The notes beneath the pieces were generated by a model. It made no database searches. It had not been told where the DNA came from and saw only the letters and a program-made list of their open reading frames with translations. This document shows, piece after piece, positions 34,102-43,565 of a stretch of DNA of 64,000 nucleotides. Position numbers and translations under genes: made by a program. Location: contig NZ_LFIJ01000002.1 of the NCBI RefSeq assembly GCF_001187555.1, positions 621,920-685,919 of the forward strand, written 5' to 3'. Origin of the DNA: Gilvimarinus polysaccharolyticus. GTDB lineage: Bacteria > Pseudomonadota > Gammaproteobacteria > Pseudomonadales > Cellvibrionaceae. How positions within the stretch are numbered: position 1 is the first letter of the stretch; each line of letters starts with the position of its first letter.

Positions 34102-35415
34102 ATGGAATTGCTTGCTGTTGTAGCGACTATCGTTCTGCTGATTGTTTTAATTGTCTGGTTAAAGCTTCACCCCTTTTTGGCCTTTTTGGTGTCATCCTTA
34201 TTTGCCGGCTTGATGCTTGGCTTGCCCGCCTCTGAGATCCCATCTGTTGTTGAGGCTGGTATAGGAGGCACCCTGGGTGGGTTGGTGACTATTGTTTGCT
34301 TGGGGGCGATGTTCGGCAAGCTGGTGGCGGCCAGTGGCGCCGCGCAAAAAATTGCTGAAGTTTTGATGGCGGCCTGTGGTGATAAGTACATTACCTGGGC
34401 GCTGATGCTGACCGGCTTTATTGTGGGGATTCCTCTCTTTTACAACGTCGGGTTTGTGTTGTTGGTGCCGTTGGTTTTTTCGGTGGTGTATCGCTCGGGC
34501 TTACCGGCGGTATATTTGGGTATTCCGCTGTTGGCCGCGCTATCGGTGACACACGGATTTTTACCACCCCACCCGTCGCCCACAGCTATGGTGCCTATGT
34601 TTGATGCCGATATGGGCAAAACATTACTGCTGGGGTTGGTAGTGGCATTGCCCACTATGATACTTGCAGGCCCGCTGTTTGCTAAAACACTTAAAAGCAT
34701 TAAATCAGAGCCTTTAAAAACCTTTATACCTTCGGATAAATCGTCAGAACAGTTGCCGAGCGGTTTGAATTGTTTTGTGACGGCGTTACTGCCGGTTATT
34801 TTGATTGCCAGCTCAACGGTATTGCCCGATTTGGCGACAACGCCACAACAAGAATCACTGTTACGGTTTGTCAGTCACCCGTTGGTGGTTATGCTGTTGG
34901 CGTTGATGATTGCAAGTTACACCTTGGGGGTTCGTCGCGGTACCTCGATTGCGGCGCTGATGAATCACTATGGTGAAGCGGTAAAAGATATTGCGGTCAT
35001 TTTGTTGATCGTGGCCGGTGCCGGGGCGCTAAAACAGGTGTTTATTGCCAGTGGTGTCAGTGTAACGATTGCCGATGTATTGCAGGGCGTCAATATTAAT
35101 CCGTTGTTGCTCGGCTGGTTAATTGCGACGGTTATTCGTATTTGTTTAGGTTCGGCTACGGTTGCCGGGCTTACCGCGGCGGGTATTATGGTGCCGGTGG
35201 TTAGTGCTACCGGAGTAGATGCTAATTTAATGATTTTAGCGATTGGTGCGGGAAGTTTAATGTGCTCGCATGTTAATGATTCTGGATTTTGGATGTACAA
35301 AGAGTACTTTAATTTGAGTATTAAACAGACCTTGCTGTCGTGGACTTTGATGGAATCTATTGTGGGTGTGGCAGGTTTAACCGGCGTGCTGTTGCTTAAT
35401 GCGGTTCTTTATTAA
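34102..35415 (+). CDS. GntP-family gluconate/glycerate-type permease
   Basis: An inner-membrane carrier of 437 residues with about 12-14 hydrophobic segments. Family features include HPFLAFLVSSLFAGLMLGL near the N-terminus, GIPLFYNVGFVLLVPLVF, the HGFLPPHPSPTAM loop near residue 152, and the C-terminal CSHVNDSGFWMYKEYFNLS. It is a proton symporter for sugar acids or related hydroxy acids. No catabolic gene is adjacent, so the substrate stays open. A weak inverted repeat follows at 35485. Confidence 0.9.
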   Translation: MELLAVVATIVLLIVLIVWLKLHPFLAFLVSSLFAGLMLGLPASEIPSVVEAGIGGTLGGLVTIVCLGAMFGKLVAASGAAQKIAEVLMAACGDKYITWALMLTGFIVGIPLFYNVGFVLLVPLVFSVVYRSGLPAVYLGIPLLAALSVTHGFLPPHPSPTAMVPMFDADMGKTLLLGLVVALPTMILAGPLFAKTLKSIKSEPLKTFIPSDKSSEQLPSGLNCFVTALLPVILIASSTVLPDLATTPQQESLLRFVSHPLVVMLLALMIASYTLGVRRGTSIAALMNHYGEAVKDIAVILLIVAGAGALKQVFIASGVSVTIADVLQGVNINPLLLGWLIATVIRICLGSATVAGLTAAGIMVPVVSATGVDANLMILAIGAGSLMCSHVNDSGFWMYKEYFNLSIKQTLLSWTLMESIVGVAGLTGVLLLNAVLY

Positions 35416-35484
35416 TATGAGCCATACATGCCAACATTCATAAATATTTTTGTTGATTGAATGGTTTAACCTATTGTTTGTGAC

Positions 35485-35520
35485 TAAACGCCCTGTGCCG
35501 ATTGGCGTGCAGGGCGTTTA
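35485..35520. terminator. Inverted repeat between convergent GntP and RDD genes
   Basis: The arms TAAACGCCCTG and CAGGGCGTTTA form a perfect 11-bp stem with a 14-base centre. It lies between two convergent genes, so it may end transcription in both directions, though the U-run is weak. Confidence 0.55.
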
Positions 35521-35541
35521 AACTTAAGAGTTAGCTTGTTT

Positions 35542-35997
35542 TTAAGCTTGAGAGTTAAAAACTACCGGCTCTTTTTGAGTGCTCTTAACTACGACTGTTC
35601 CTGCCAATTTATCGTGCCAGCCTTGTTTTTTCTTATCGATTCCTACCCAAATTATGCCAAGAAGAAAAGGGATGGTGGCGACATAATAACCTAAGTATCG
35701 GCCAAGCAGCCGACCGGGTGAAACCGCCAGCCCTGTTTTGGCGTCGACTATTTTTAAGCGCAGAGCCATTTTCCCCGGTGTGGCCGATTTATAGACCCAA
35801 AAAATAAGTACCGCTAGCGCGGGTAGAATGTAGTTGAGCATTAGGTTCCAGAAATCATAGGGAGGTGTATCGCCTAGCCAATATTCTTTGCCGTAGATTA
35901 AGGTTAATATAGGCAGGATAATGATCATTATTAAAAGTGTATCAATCAGCGCGGCCGCAACTCTAATCCAAAATCCTGCGTATTCTAAATCTTTCAT
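35542..35997 (-). CDS. RDD-family membrane protein
   Basis: A 151-residue protein with the family opening YAGFWIRVAAALIDTLLIMII (the Arg-Asp-Asp-type motif RvaAalID), helices at about 13-33, 57-75 and 105-127, and the PGKMALRLKIVDAKTG loop. RDD proteins are small membrane proteins, some linked to sodium or proton antiport; this member's role is unknown. It is followed by no partner; a MAPEG gene lies 54 bp upstream on the same strand. Confidence 0.85.
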   Translation of the reverse strand: MKDLEYAGFWIRVAAALIDTLLIMIIILPILTLIYGKEYWLGDTPPYDFWNLMLNYILPALAVLIFWVYKSATPGKMALRLKIVDAKTGLAVSPGRLLGRYLGYYVATIPFLLGIIWVGIDKKKQGWHDKLAGTVVVKSTQKEPVVFNSQA

Positions 35998-36051
35998 TTT
36001 TTACTCCTAAAGGTTTAATACTCTGTAAACATTTAGAGTATTTTTGGGCTG

Positions 36052-36459
36052 TTATTGACTAAAAATATTAGCTCCAAGCGTTATCCACATTAATATTACC
36101 GCAATAAAATTAATGCTAAAGATCGTGCCCCGAAGCCGAATGTTAGTGGTAAATATTTGAATGATGCTATGCGCTATCCGACCAAATATAAAGAGCCAAG
36201 CACAGTATAATTGGCTGGATTGATAAAGCTCTGGGCGACAAACAACAATGATGCACGCGGCATAAAATAATACCGGCCATTCGAACTGATTGGAAAGGTT
36301 GGCGCTTACCCTTAACTCCATGCTGGCGAAAGGGTTGCTGCCGTCAGTATTAGCCGCTATTCCCCACACCTTAGGGGCTCGCATAACCGTCAGCAAAACA
36401 TACAGTAGTGCAACCAGTAATATGTGGACTAACATAGGTAAGAGTAATAATTTGTCCAT
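36052..36459 (-). CDS. MAPEG-family membrane protein
   Basis: A 135-residue protein with four membrane helices and the family pattern MRAPKVWG near residue 26, RVSANLSNQFEWPVLFYAACI, and FGRIAHSIIQI. MAPEG proteins include glutathione-dependent transferases, but most bacterial members are uncharacterised. It may be co-transcribed with the RDD gene downstream. Confidence 0.8.
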   Translation of the reverse strand: MDKLLLLPMLVHILLVALLYVLLTVMRAPKVWGIAANTDGSNPFASMELRVSANLSNQFEWPVLFYAACIIVVCRPELYQSSQLYCAWLFIFGRIAHSIIQIFTTNIRLRGTIFSINFIAVILMWITLGANIFSQ

Positions 36460-36599
36460 GAATAAACTCTACTTTATGGTTGATCTGGCCGTAATTGAGC
36501 CCCGCAAGATTGTGACAAATACGCCGTTAAACACGGCGGTTTATGTGTTGCGTATGCTACAGGCTGTAGCCCTTAATCGTACTCGTGGCACGTGTTGAT

Positions 36600-36937
36600 G
36601 CCAAGCTGACAATGAGCTTGCTGGTGTCTGCGGTATTCAATCGAGCACTCGATGCTCGTCCTTTTGTGATCTGCTGTTGCAGTGCTTAGCGGGCAGAGAT
36701 CGGGCTAATTTCAACTATCTCCTCTGTTGTACTACTCAAACCCTAACAACTTAGGGTATTATTGACTATAAGCGCGTAACAACTGGCCCAAGCGGCCATT
36801 TTACGCCGTTGGCTGCTTGTGACGCGCATCTATAGTGTTTATGATCGGTACGTGTCTGCCGGAGTTTTCGGCCCGAGCCATAGACCGCGTAATACACATA
36901 TTGCGCTAATAACATAATTAATAATTAGGTATTCTCC
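36600..36937. other. Intergenic region without a gene
   Basis: Only a short hairpin (CGAGCA-CTCGA-TGCTCG, 36642-36658) and an A+T-rich leader before the sugar-porter gene are seen. It presumably holds the promoter of that gene; I cannot assign boxes. Confidence 0.4.
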
Positions 36938-38350
36938 ATGAATAATTCAGTCAGCTCTGAACAGGGCAGTACAGGATTTATTATTTTCATCAGTGTTATC
37001 GCCACGATAGGCGGTTTTCTGTTTGGCTATGACAGCGGTGTTATTAACGGTACGGTTAAAGGCTTACAGATCGCCTTCGACTCTGAGTCAGCCGGTACTG
37101 GGTTTAGCGTCTCATCGATGCTGCTCGGTTGCGCCGCCGGTGCTCTGTTTGCTGGTCGTTTGGCGGATCGTTACGGTCGTAAAGCGCTGTTAATTATCTC
37201 GTCGGTACTGTTTATTATTTCAGCCTGGGGTTCGGGTGTTGCCGGCTCTACCGGTGAGTTTGTGGTGTATCGCATTTTAGGTGGTTTGGCTGTAGGTGCC
37301 GCCTCGGTAATGGCGCCGGCTTATATTAGTGAAGTAGCGCTGGCGCGCTATCGCGGTATGCTGACTTCGGTACAGCAAATTGCGATTATCTCGGGTCTTA
37401 CCGCGTCTTTCTTTAGTAACTACTTTTTGGCCGAGTCGGCCGGCGGCTCGACCGCTGAGTTTTGGCTGGGTTATGAGACCTGGCGTTGGATGTTCTGGGT
37501 TGAGCTGATTCCTGCCGGTATCTTCTTTATTGCCTTGTTGGCAATACCCGAGAGCCCACGCTTTTTGGTGGCCAGTGGCAAAACCGAGAAAGCCCGTGAA
37601 GTACTGGTGCGTTTGTATGGCACGGTAGATGGCACGGCTAAGTTAACTGAGATTGGCGATTCGATGGCCGCTGATCATCACCGTCCGCGCTTTTCCGATC
37701 TTATCGATAAAACGGCAGGCCGTGTTCGCCCTGTGGTGTGGATCGGTTTGGGCTTGGCAATTTTGCAACAGTTTGTCGGCATTAACGTGGTGTTCTACTA
37801 CGGTGCAGTATTGTGGGAGGCCGCAGGCTTCACTGAGAGCCAAGCGTTGTTGGTAAATGTGTTGTCCGGTAGTATTAGTATTGCCGCCTGTTTTATTACC
37901 TTCTTCTTAGTGGACAAAATTGGCCGTAAACCATTGTTGTGGTTTGGCTCGGCCGGTATGGCGATTAGCTTAAGTGTGGTTGCCTACGCCTTTTCGGGCG
38001 CACCCGTTGATGCTGCCGGCAACTTGCAGTTATCGGACGATGCAGGCTTAACCGCGTTGTTTGGCGCTAATGCTTACGTATTTTTGTTTAATTTATCTTG
38101 GGGCCCTGTGGTGTGGATTATGTTGGGTGAGATGTTCCCCAACCAGATTCGCGGTTCGGGTCTTGCTATTGCAGGTCTGGCTCAATGGTTGGCTAACTTC
38201 CTGATTACTTGGAGTTTCCCCATTATGTTGGCGGGTATTGGTTTGTCCGCGGCCTACAGTATTTACGCCTTCTTTGCGGCCTTGTCGGTGTTCTTCGTGA
38301 TCTTTATGGTGCGCGAGACCAAAGGCAAAGAGCTGGAGGAGATGGAGTAA
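36938..38350 (+). CDS. Sugar-porter family MFS transporter
   Basis: A 470-residue, 12-helix transporter of the sugar porter family (XylE/GalP/GLUT type). Signatures: GYDSGVINGT in the first helix, GRLADRYGRK between helices 2 and 3, PESPRFLVASGK after helix 6, LQQFVGINVVFYYGA in helix 7, VDKIGRKPLLW between 8 and 9, and the C-terminal RETKGKELEEME. It imports a hexose or pentose, usually with H+. It is monocistronic with a strong terminator. Confidence 0.93.
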   Translation: MNNSVSSEQGSTGFIIFISVIATIGGFLFGYDSGVINGTVKGLQIAFDSESAGTGFSVSSMLLGCAAGALFAGRLADRYGRKALLIISSVLFIISAWGSGVAGSTGEFVVYRILGGLAVGAASVMAPAYISEVALARYRGMLTSVQQIAIISGLTASFFSNYFLAESAGGSTAEFWLGYETWRWMFWVELIPAGIFFIALLAIPESPRFLVASGKTEKAREVLVRLYGTVDGTAKLTEIGDSMAADHHRPRFSDLIDKTAGRVRPVVWIGLGLAILQQFVGINVVFYYGAVLWEAAGFTESQALLVNVLSGSISIAACFITFFLVDKIGRKPLLWFGSAGMAISLSVVAYAFSGAPVDAAGNLQLSDDAGLTALFGANAYVFLFNLSWGPVVWIMLGEMFPNQIRGSGLAIAGLAQWLANFLITWSFPIMLAGIGLSAAYSIYAFFAALSVFFVIFMVRETKGKELEEME

Positions 38351-38365
38351 CCGCTCTGACTTGAT

Positions 38366-38394
38366 TAAAAAGCCACCTTCGGGTGGCTTTTTTG
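38366..38394 (+). terminator. Rho-independent terminator after the sugar transporter
   Basis: The stem AAAAAGCCACC pairs with GGTGGCTTTTT around a TTCG tetraloop and is followed by more T. It starts about 16 bp after the transporter stop codon. Confidence 0.92.
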
Positions 38395-38532
38395 TGTCCA
38401 TAGGGTTCTCTATTTGTTGAGCCCTGCATCTAATTGCCTAGTGTGAGCGTCTATTAGGAAGTTATTTTTGATCCATAGTCATCGCTCGTTGTTGTTGAGT
38501 TAATTAGACTTAGAAAGATAGGGGAGTTAATC

Positions 38533-38901
38533 GTGGACAGCTTAGTGCCGTTATTTGCTATTTTTATGGTGTTTTCTACTCCAATTATGTGTCTTGGCAT
38601 CTTGATGGTTGCGTTAGAGCGACGCAAACGATTACAGCTCGAGATCATTAATCGTTTGATCGAAGGCGGGCAGCCGGTGCCTGAGTCGCTGTTTACTGGT
38701 GCAACTAAAGCTACCGGGGGCGACCCTTTATATCGCCGCAGCTTGTACCTACTGTGGGTCGGCGGAGCGGCGTTTGTTGCGCTGTTTTTTGCCGCAGGGC
38801 TAGATGTTGCGGTGTTGGCATTGATACCGATTGCCATGGGGGCGGTTAATTATAAGCTTTGGCAAGATTCACGTGCCGAGCAAGCCCGCGACGGCGAATA
38901 A
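38533..38901 (+). CDS. DUF6249-like small membrane protein
   Basis: A 122-residue protein with an N-terminal helix (LVPLFAIFMVFSTPIMCLGILMVAL), a basic stretch ERRKRLQLEIINRLIEGGQPVPESLF, and two C-terminal helices. This layout matches the DUF6249 family, commonly encoded just before an ECF sigma factor and its anti-sigma-like partner, as here. It ends 7 bp before the sigma gene. Confidence 0.75.
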   Translation: MDSLVPLFAIFMVFSTPIMCLGILMVALERRKRLQLEIINRLIEGGQPVPESLFTGATKATGGDPLYRRSLYLLWVGGAAFVALFFAAGLDVAVLALIPIAMGAVNYKLWQDSRAEQARDGE

Positions 38902-38908
38902 ACTCCTG

Positions 38909-39463
38909 ATGGAACTCAGTGACGAGATTCTAATTGAGCGCGTCGTTAAAGGACGTGACCGGCACGCCTATAGCCAGCTGGTGCTGCGCTATCAGTCGCG
39001 CCTGCGTCAAGCGCTGCGCCAGCAGTGCGCTGGCGATCACGCTCTGGCAGACGATATCGCGCAGGATGCGTTTATAAAAGCCTACCACGCACTGCCCGGC
39101 TTTAAGCGGCAGTCGGCGTTTTTCACTTGGCTGTATCAAATAGCCCGCAACAGTTTAATGAGCCATTATCGGCGTAATATTCCCGAGCCGAACAGTGAGT
39201 TGGTCGAGCGCACGCAAGCGCAACTGACAAGCGGTGGGCCGGCTATGGATGGGCGCGATTTAAATCGCGCTATGGTGCAGCTGAGCGCGCCTCAGCGCGA
39301 AGCGCTGCACTTAACCTATCGGCTTGGCTACAGTAATGAAGAAGCGGCACAGCTAATGAAATTACCTCTAGGTACAATTAAATCCCACGTTTTACGCGGC
39401 AAGACTAAACTTAAAACGATACTGCACGATTGGCAGCAAGAGGTGTGCAATGAGCGCGGATAA
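38909..39463 (+). CDS. ECF sigma-70 factor
   Basis: A sigma factor of 184 residues from ATG 38909 (the frame is open further upstream, but that start would overlap the previous gene by 70 bp). Region 2: DHALADDIAQDAFIKAYHALPGF and QSAFFTWLYQIARNSLMSHYRR. Region 4: LSAPQREALHLTYRLGYSNEEAAQLMKLPLGTIKSHVLRGKTKL. It directs RNA polymerase to an unknown stress or envelope regulon. Its stop overlaps the next gene's start by 14 bp, so that product is probably its regulator. Confidence 0.9.
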   Translation: MELSDEILIERVVKGRDRHAYSQLVLRYQSRLRQALRQQCAGDHALADDIAQDAFIKAYHALPGFKRQSAFFTWLYQIARNSLMSHYRRNIPEPNSELVERTQAQLTSGGPAMDGRDLNRAMVQLSAPQREALHLTYRLGYSNEEAAQLMKLPLGTIKSHVLRGKTKLKTILHDWQQEVCNERG

Positions 39464-39770
39464 ACTAGACATTTGGCTTGAGCAAACGCTTGCCGAGCAA
39501 GAGCCATATTTGGATGACGATGGTTTTAGTGCTGCGGTAATGGCGCGCTTGCCGGTGCCTGTTAGCCGGCGTCGGTTGTTGTGGGCTAACGTTAGCGTTG
39601 CTGCGGTAGTGATGTTATTGGTCGCTTGGGTGTTTCCTTGGGGTAATGCCGCGGCTGTAATTAATGACGTGGCGGCGCAAAATTGGCTACTGTTGGCGGC
39701 TGCGATAAGTGCAGTGTTTACGGCCGCTATTTTAGCCGTTGGTTATTGGAGTTATCAGCGTTACAGCTAA
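39450..39770 (+). CDS. Likely sigma-factor partner, membrane protein
   Basis: A 106-residue protein: a cytosolic acidic N-terminus (DKLDIWLEQTLAEQEPYLDDDGFSAAVMARLP), then two membrane helices (LWANVSVAAVVMLLVAWVF and WLLLAAAISAVFTAAILAVGYW). No zinc anti-sigma motif is present. Translational overlap with the ECF sigma gene and the acidic head suggest an anti-sigma role; this is inference. Confidence 0.6.
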   Translation: MSADKLDIWLEQTLAEQEPYLDDDGFSAAVMARLPVPVSRRRLLWANVSVAAVVMLLVAWVFPWGNAAAVINDVAAQNWLLLAAAISAVFTAAILAVGYWSYQRYS

Positions 39771-39966
39771 GGCCCCAGAGCTTGCCAATCAGAGCTTGAT
39801 AGAGACACCCATTTATCACGCTTGACGTCCTCGTACACATTTCGGCATCAATCCTGCAATATCACCTGTTCTGCGGTTTTCTTTGCCATTTTTGGCTTAA
39901 ATCGCAAGCTTAACGTGTGTTATTTGCAATGCGCGTGTAAAGATTTCCGTGCACCGGGGGGATGGC

Positions 39967-40710
39967 GTGACCTGTTTAAAAATACTAACAATCAATACCC
40001 ATAAGGGTTTCACTACCTTTAATCGCAAATTTATGTTGCATGAATTGCGCGAGGCGGTGCGTTTGGTGTCGGCCGACTTAGTGTTCTTGCAAGAGGTTCA
40101 AGGTGAACATCAAAGTTGGTCGGAGCGTCACGCCGCCGTTTGGCCGAAACAGCCGCAGTATGAATTTTTAGCCGATGAGATCTGGCAAGACTTTGCCTAT
40201 GGTCGCAATGCAGTGTATCAGGAGGGGCATCACGGCAATGCGTTGCTTAGTAAGTACCCTATTAAAAGCTGGAATAATTGGGACATGTCTTTAAATGGCA
40301 TTGAAAAGCGCGGCTTATTGCACTGCCAAATTGATGCTCAAAATGGTCAAACCATACACGCAATCTGTGTTCACCTGAGCCTGCGTGAGCCTCATCGTCA
40401 AATTCAATTAAAGCAGTTGTGTGAGCACGTCAATGCTATTCCTGCTGGCGAGACAGTGATCGTCGCGGGTGATTTTAATGATTGGCGACAAAAATCCCAG
40501 ACCATATTGAAAGATAGCGCGGGGATGCAGGAGGTGTTTACCGATGCCTATGGCAAGCCACCGCGCACCTTCCCCGCCCTGTTCCCTTTGTTGCGGCTTG
40601 ACCGTATTTATGTACGCGGCGCCGAGACTCATATGCCTATCGTGCTGTCCAGTAAGCCGTGGTCTCGTTTGTCAGATCATGCGCCGTTATTGGCCGAAGT
40701 GGAATTTTAA
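39967..40710 (+). CDS. ybhP: Endonuclease/exonuclease/phosphatase-family protein, YbhP-like
   Basis: A protein of about 247 residues with the EEP fold: [11 protein letters not shown] at the start, [10 protein letters not shown] (metal-binding Glu), [28 protein letters not shown] (catalytic Asp and Asn) and a closing [13 protein letters not shown] chose GTG 39967, with GGGGGG 6 bp upstream; GTG 39949 is also open. With clsB and ybhN downstream it reproduces the Escherichia coli ybhP-clsB-ybhN order. It likely acts on a phosphodiester linked to membrane lipid metabolism; its substrate is unproven. Confidence 0.85.
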   Translation: MTCLKILTINTHKGFTTFNRKFMLHELREAVRLVSADLVFLQEVQGEHQSWSERHAAVWPKQPQYEFLADEIWQDFAYGRNAVYQEGHHGNALLSKYPIKSWNNWDMSLNGIEKRGLLHCQIDAQNGQTIHAICVHLSLREPHRQIQLKQLCEHVNAIPAGETVIVAGDFNDWRQKSQTILKDSAGMQEVFTDAYGKPPRTFPALFPLLRLDRIYVRGAETHMPIVLSSKPWSRLSDHAPLLAEVEF

Positions 40711-40722
40711 TCGGAGCCTATT

Positions 40723-42051
40723 ATGTTTGGAATTCGTCAGTTTAAAGGTCATTTTTGCGACAGTAATCGTTTGCAGTTGTTAATCAATGGCGAAGAATTT
40801 TTTCCACAATTGCTACGACGTATTAAACACGCGAAACGAGAAATATTTATAGAGACATTTATTCTCGAAGATGACCGTATTGGTAATGCACTAAAAAACG
40901 CATTAGTGGCCGCCGCCCAGCGCGGCGTCTGGGTAAGTGTTACCGCCGATAGTTGGGGCAGTCACTATTTAAACTCCGAGTATATCGAGCAGCTAACAGC
41001 TGCCGGGATTGTATTTCAAATCTACGATCCACAGCCCGAGTGGTACAGCGGTCGTCCTAAGTTGTTTCGTCGCTTGCATCGCAAGCTTGCAGTTATTGAC
41101 GCCACTTATGGATTTATTGGCGGTATCAATATGTGTAACGATCATATGATCAGCAGTGGCCCAGAGGGTAAGCAAGATTATTCTGTTGAGTTGGAAGGGC
41201 CGATTGTTAATGAGCTGCGCGAGTTGTGTAAAAGTTATGTCCGCGATGCCAAAGATGAGCACTTACAAGAACTTGTTACACAGTTGAGCGCCCCAGCAAA
41301 ACCCGGCACTACACCTATGGCTTTTGTCTCGCGGGATAATCGTCGCAACCGCAGCGATATTGAAAAAGCCTATTTGGCGGGTATTCGCGAGGCTAAAAAT
41401 AGGGTTTGGATTGCCAATGCTTACTTTTTTCCTGGTTATCGTTTTATCCGTGCTTTGCGTAAAGCTGCCAAACGAGGTGTGGATGTAAGGTTGGTGTTGC
41501 AGGGAGACCCGGATATTCCATTTGCCTTGCCAATGGCGCGAGCTTTGTATGATGTGTTGGTTCGCAACGGCGTAAAAATTTACGAGTATAGCGACCGGCC
41601 GTTGCATGCCAAAATTGCCATTATTGACGATCAGTGGTCGACGATCGGTTCGAGCAATCTTGACCCGTTGAGCCTTGCGTTTAATCTTGAGGCCAACATT
41701 ATTGTGCGCGATCAAACCTTTAATGGACAGCTTGCCGATCAAATATCTGAATTAGAAAAAAACAGCCGTAAAATTGAATCAGATTGGCTTGAGCGCCGGC
41801 ATTGGTACTATTTAGTAAAAGATTTTTTTATGTATCATTCGCTACGTCACTTTCCAACATTCGCCGGTTTGTTTCCGGCTCACACGCCTAAAATTCGTGA
41901 GTTAAAGCGAGACTTTGATACTGGTGATGGACGTACTCCTAATGCCAGTTTACGCCGGCAGTATCCCGAATCGAAACACGCTCGTCGGGTCACGCGCAAA
42001 CAGGATTATGACAATATCGCCGATATTGAATCCAAAGAAATTGAGGTTTAA
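40723..42051 (+). CDS. clsB: Cardiolipin synthase B-like phospholipase D enzyme
   Basis: A 442-residue PLD-superfamily protein with two HKD motifs: HRKLAVIDATYGFIGGINMCND near residue 119 and HAKIAIIDDQWSTIGSSNLD near 294. ClsB condenses phosphatidylglycerol with a second lipid or glycerol to make cardiolipin at the inner membrane. It starts 12 bp after ybhP. The C-terminal 60 residues beyond the core are Arg-rich (ASLRRQYPESKHARRVTRKQ). Confidence 0.92.
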   Translation: MFGIRQFKGHFCDSNRLQLLINGEEFFPQLLRRIKHAKREIFIETFILEDDRIGNALKNALVAAAQRGVWVSVTADSWGSHYLNSEYIEQLTAAGIVFQIYDPQPEWYSGRPKLFRRLHRKLAVIDATYGFIGGINMCNDHMISSGPEGKQDYSVELEGPIVNELRELCKSYVRDAKDEHLQELVTQLSAPAKPGTTPMAFVSRDNRRNRSDIEKAYLAGIREAKNRVWIANAYFFPGYRFIRALRKAAKRGVDVRLVLQGDPDIPFALPMARALYDVLVRNGVKIYEYSDRPLHAKIAIIDDQWSTIGSSNLDPLSLAFNLEANIIVRDQTFNGQLADQISELEKNSRKIESDWLERRHWYYLVKDFFMYHSLRHFPTFAGLFPAHTPKIRELKRDFDTGDGRTPNASLRRQYPESKHARRVTRKQDYDNIADIESKEIEV

Positions 42052-42053
42052 TT

Positions 42054-43070
42054 ATGGTGAATATTAGTCATAAAAAAAATTACCATGGGCTTATCGATAA
42101 ATGGCACAGCATCTCTAGTTGGGTTAATTGGACCTGGGTAAAAAATAGTTTGACGCTGATATTTTTTGGCTTAGTGGCTTATTTACTTTATCAGCAAGCC
42201 ACCACTATCGAGTGGGGGAAAGTACTCGAGACTTTAAAAAACACCTCTATGCTGACCTTGGCAACCGGTTTAGGTTTGGGTGTGTTGTGTTATTTTGTGT
42301 ACGCCAGCTACGATCTGTTTGGTCGGTATCTTTTGGGGTTAAAGGTAAGCATGGCTAAAACGTGGTTTGTGGCTTGGTTAAGTTATGCCTTTAATTTAAA
42401 CCTTAGTTCACTGGTCGGTGGTATAGCCTTTCGTTATCGGTTGTACTCGCGTTTAGGGGTAAAGGCTGGAGACGTAACCAAAATTTTAGGTATTAGCATT
42501 GCCACCAACTGGCTGGGGTACATTTTATTGGCTGGTGGTTTGTTTGTCTCGGGTCAGATCAACCCGCCCGACAGCTGGGTGGTAAATTCTGTTCACTTAC
42601 AATTTATTGGTGTGGCCTTTGTTTTAGTGGTTTTGGCCTATCTTGGAGCGTGTGGGTTTTCCAAAAAACGTGAGTTTCAAGTGCGTGATACAACGCTGAC
42701 TTTACCTTCGGTGAAGATTGCCTTGTTGCAGCTGGTAGTGGCTTGTATTCATTGGACGCTCATGGCTACGGTGATTTATCAGTTTTTAGCCGATGATGTT
42801 AACTTTGCAACTGTATTTGCGGTACTGTTGGTGAGCAGTTTGGCGGGTGTGATTACTCATATTCCGGGTGGTCTTGGTGTATTAGAGGCAGTATTTTTAG
42901 CGTTGCTTGCCGGTCAAGTTGATAAAAGCACAATTTTGGGTAGTTTATTTGCCTATCGCTGCGTATTTTATTTGATTCCCTTGGCTATCGCGATACCTAC
43001 TTATTTAATGTTTGAGGCCTTTACCCGTCCGGCCGAAGGTGATGCTGAAAAAGCCAGTGCAGCCAGCTAA
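42054..43070 (+). CDS. ybhN: YbhN-like membrane protein (LPG synthase TM domain family)
   Basis: A 338-residue inner-membrane protein with about eight helices. The conserved core has AWLSYAFNLNLSSLVGGIAFRYRLYSRLGV and the helix pair LVSSLAGVITHIPGGLGVLEAVFLALL, as in the flippase domain of MprF/YbhN proteins. It begins 2 bp after clsB, completing the conserved three-gene set. It likely moves or presents phospholipids. Confidence 0.9.
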   Translation: MVNISHKKNYHGLIDKWHSISSWVNWTWVKNSLTLIFFGLVAYLLYQQATTIEWGKVLETLKNTSMLTLATGLGLGVLCYFVYASYDLFGRYLLGLKVSMAKTWFVAWLSYAFNLNLSSLVGGIAFRYRLYSRLGVKAGDVTKILGISIATNWLGYILLAGGLFVSGQINPPDSWVVNSVHLQFIGVAFVLVVLAYLGACGFSKKREFQVRDTTLTLPSVKIALLQLVVACIHWTLMATVIYQFLADDVNFATVFAVLLVSSLAGVITHIPGGLGVLEAVFLALLAGQVDKSTILGSLFAYRCVFYLIPLAIAIPTYLMFEAFTRPAEGDAEKASAAS

Positions 43071-43150
43071 GCTTTGCTACAATAGAAAAAAATATAAAGC
43101 CTGATAGATGATCCTTTGATATTAACGTTATATTGACAAAGGTTCGGCTA

Positions 43151-43558
43151 ATGAATTTACAACATAAACTGCTCGCATTATTTTTGGTGTTTAACGCAAA
43201 CTATCTTTATGCAGAAGATCTAACAGGTACCTGGGAGTTAGTCGGCGGTGAATTTAAAAACGTCGCAGGTGAGATGCTGGATTACCACGAGGAGAAGTTT
43301 GTCGGTGTTAAGGTGATTAATGCAGATCATTTCTCGTTTGTCTCTAAGCGCGATGGTGAATTTTGGGCTGCCGCCAGCGGCCCTTATAGTGCCACCGACA
43401 CTCATTACACAGAAACGCCAAACATCGCCTCGTTTGGTGAGGTAGGGAACGATTCTTACGAGTTTCGTTATCGTCTTGAGGGCAACAGCTGGCACACCGA
43501 ACGCTTTGTTAACGATGAGCGTGTTGAGTATGAGCACTGGCGCCGCGTCACTCCGTAA
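43151..43558 (+). CDS. Exported lipocalin-like hypothetical protein
   Basis: A protein of about 135 residues from ATG 43151 (AAAGG 8 bp upstream; the frame opens at a TTG six codons earlier). The signal peptide is LLALFLVFNANYLYA, followed by the lipocalin-like opening EDLTGTWELVGGEFKN and a beta-rich body ending YEHWRRV. It resembles small secreted proteins of the DUF4488 type. Ligand unknown. Confidence 0.65.
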   Translation: MNLQHKLLALFLVFNANYLYAEDLTGTWELVGGEFKNVAGEMLDYHEEKFVGVKVINADHFSFVSKRDGEFWAAASGPYSATDTHYTETPNIASFGEVGNDSYEFRYRLEGNSWHTERFVNDERVEYEHWRRVTP

Positions 43559-43565
43559 ATGCACA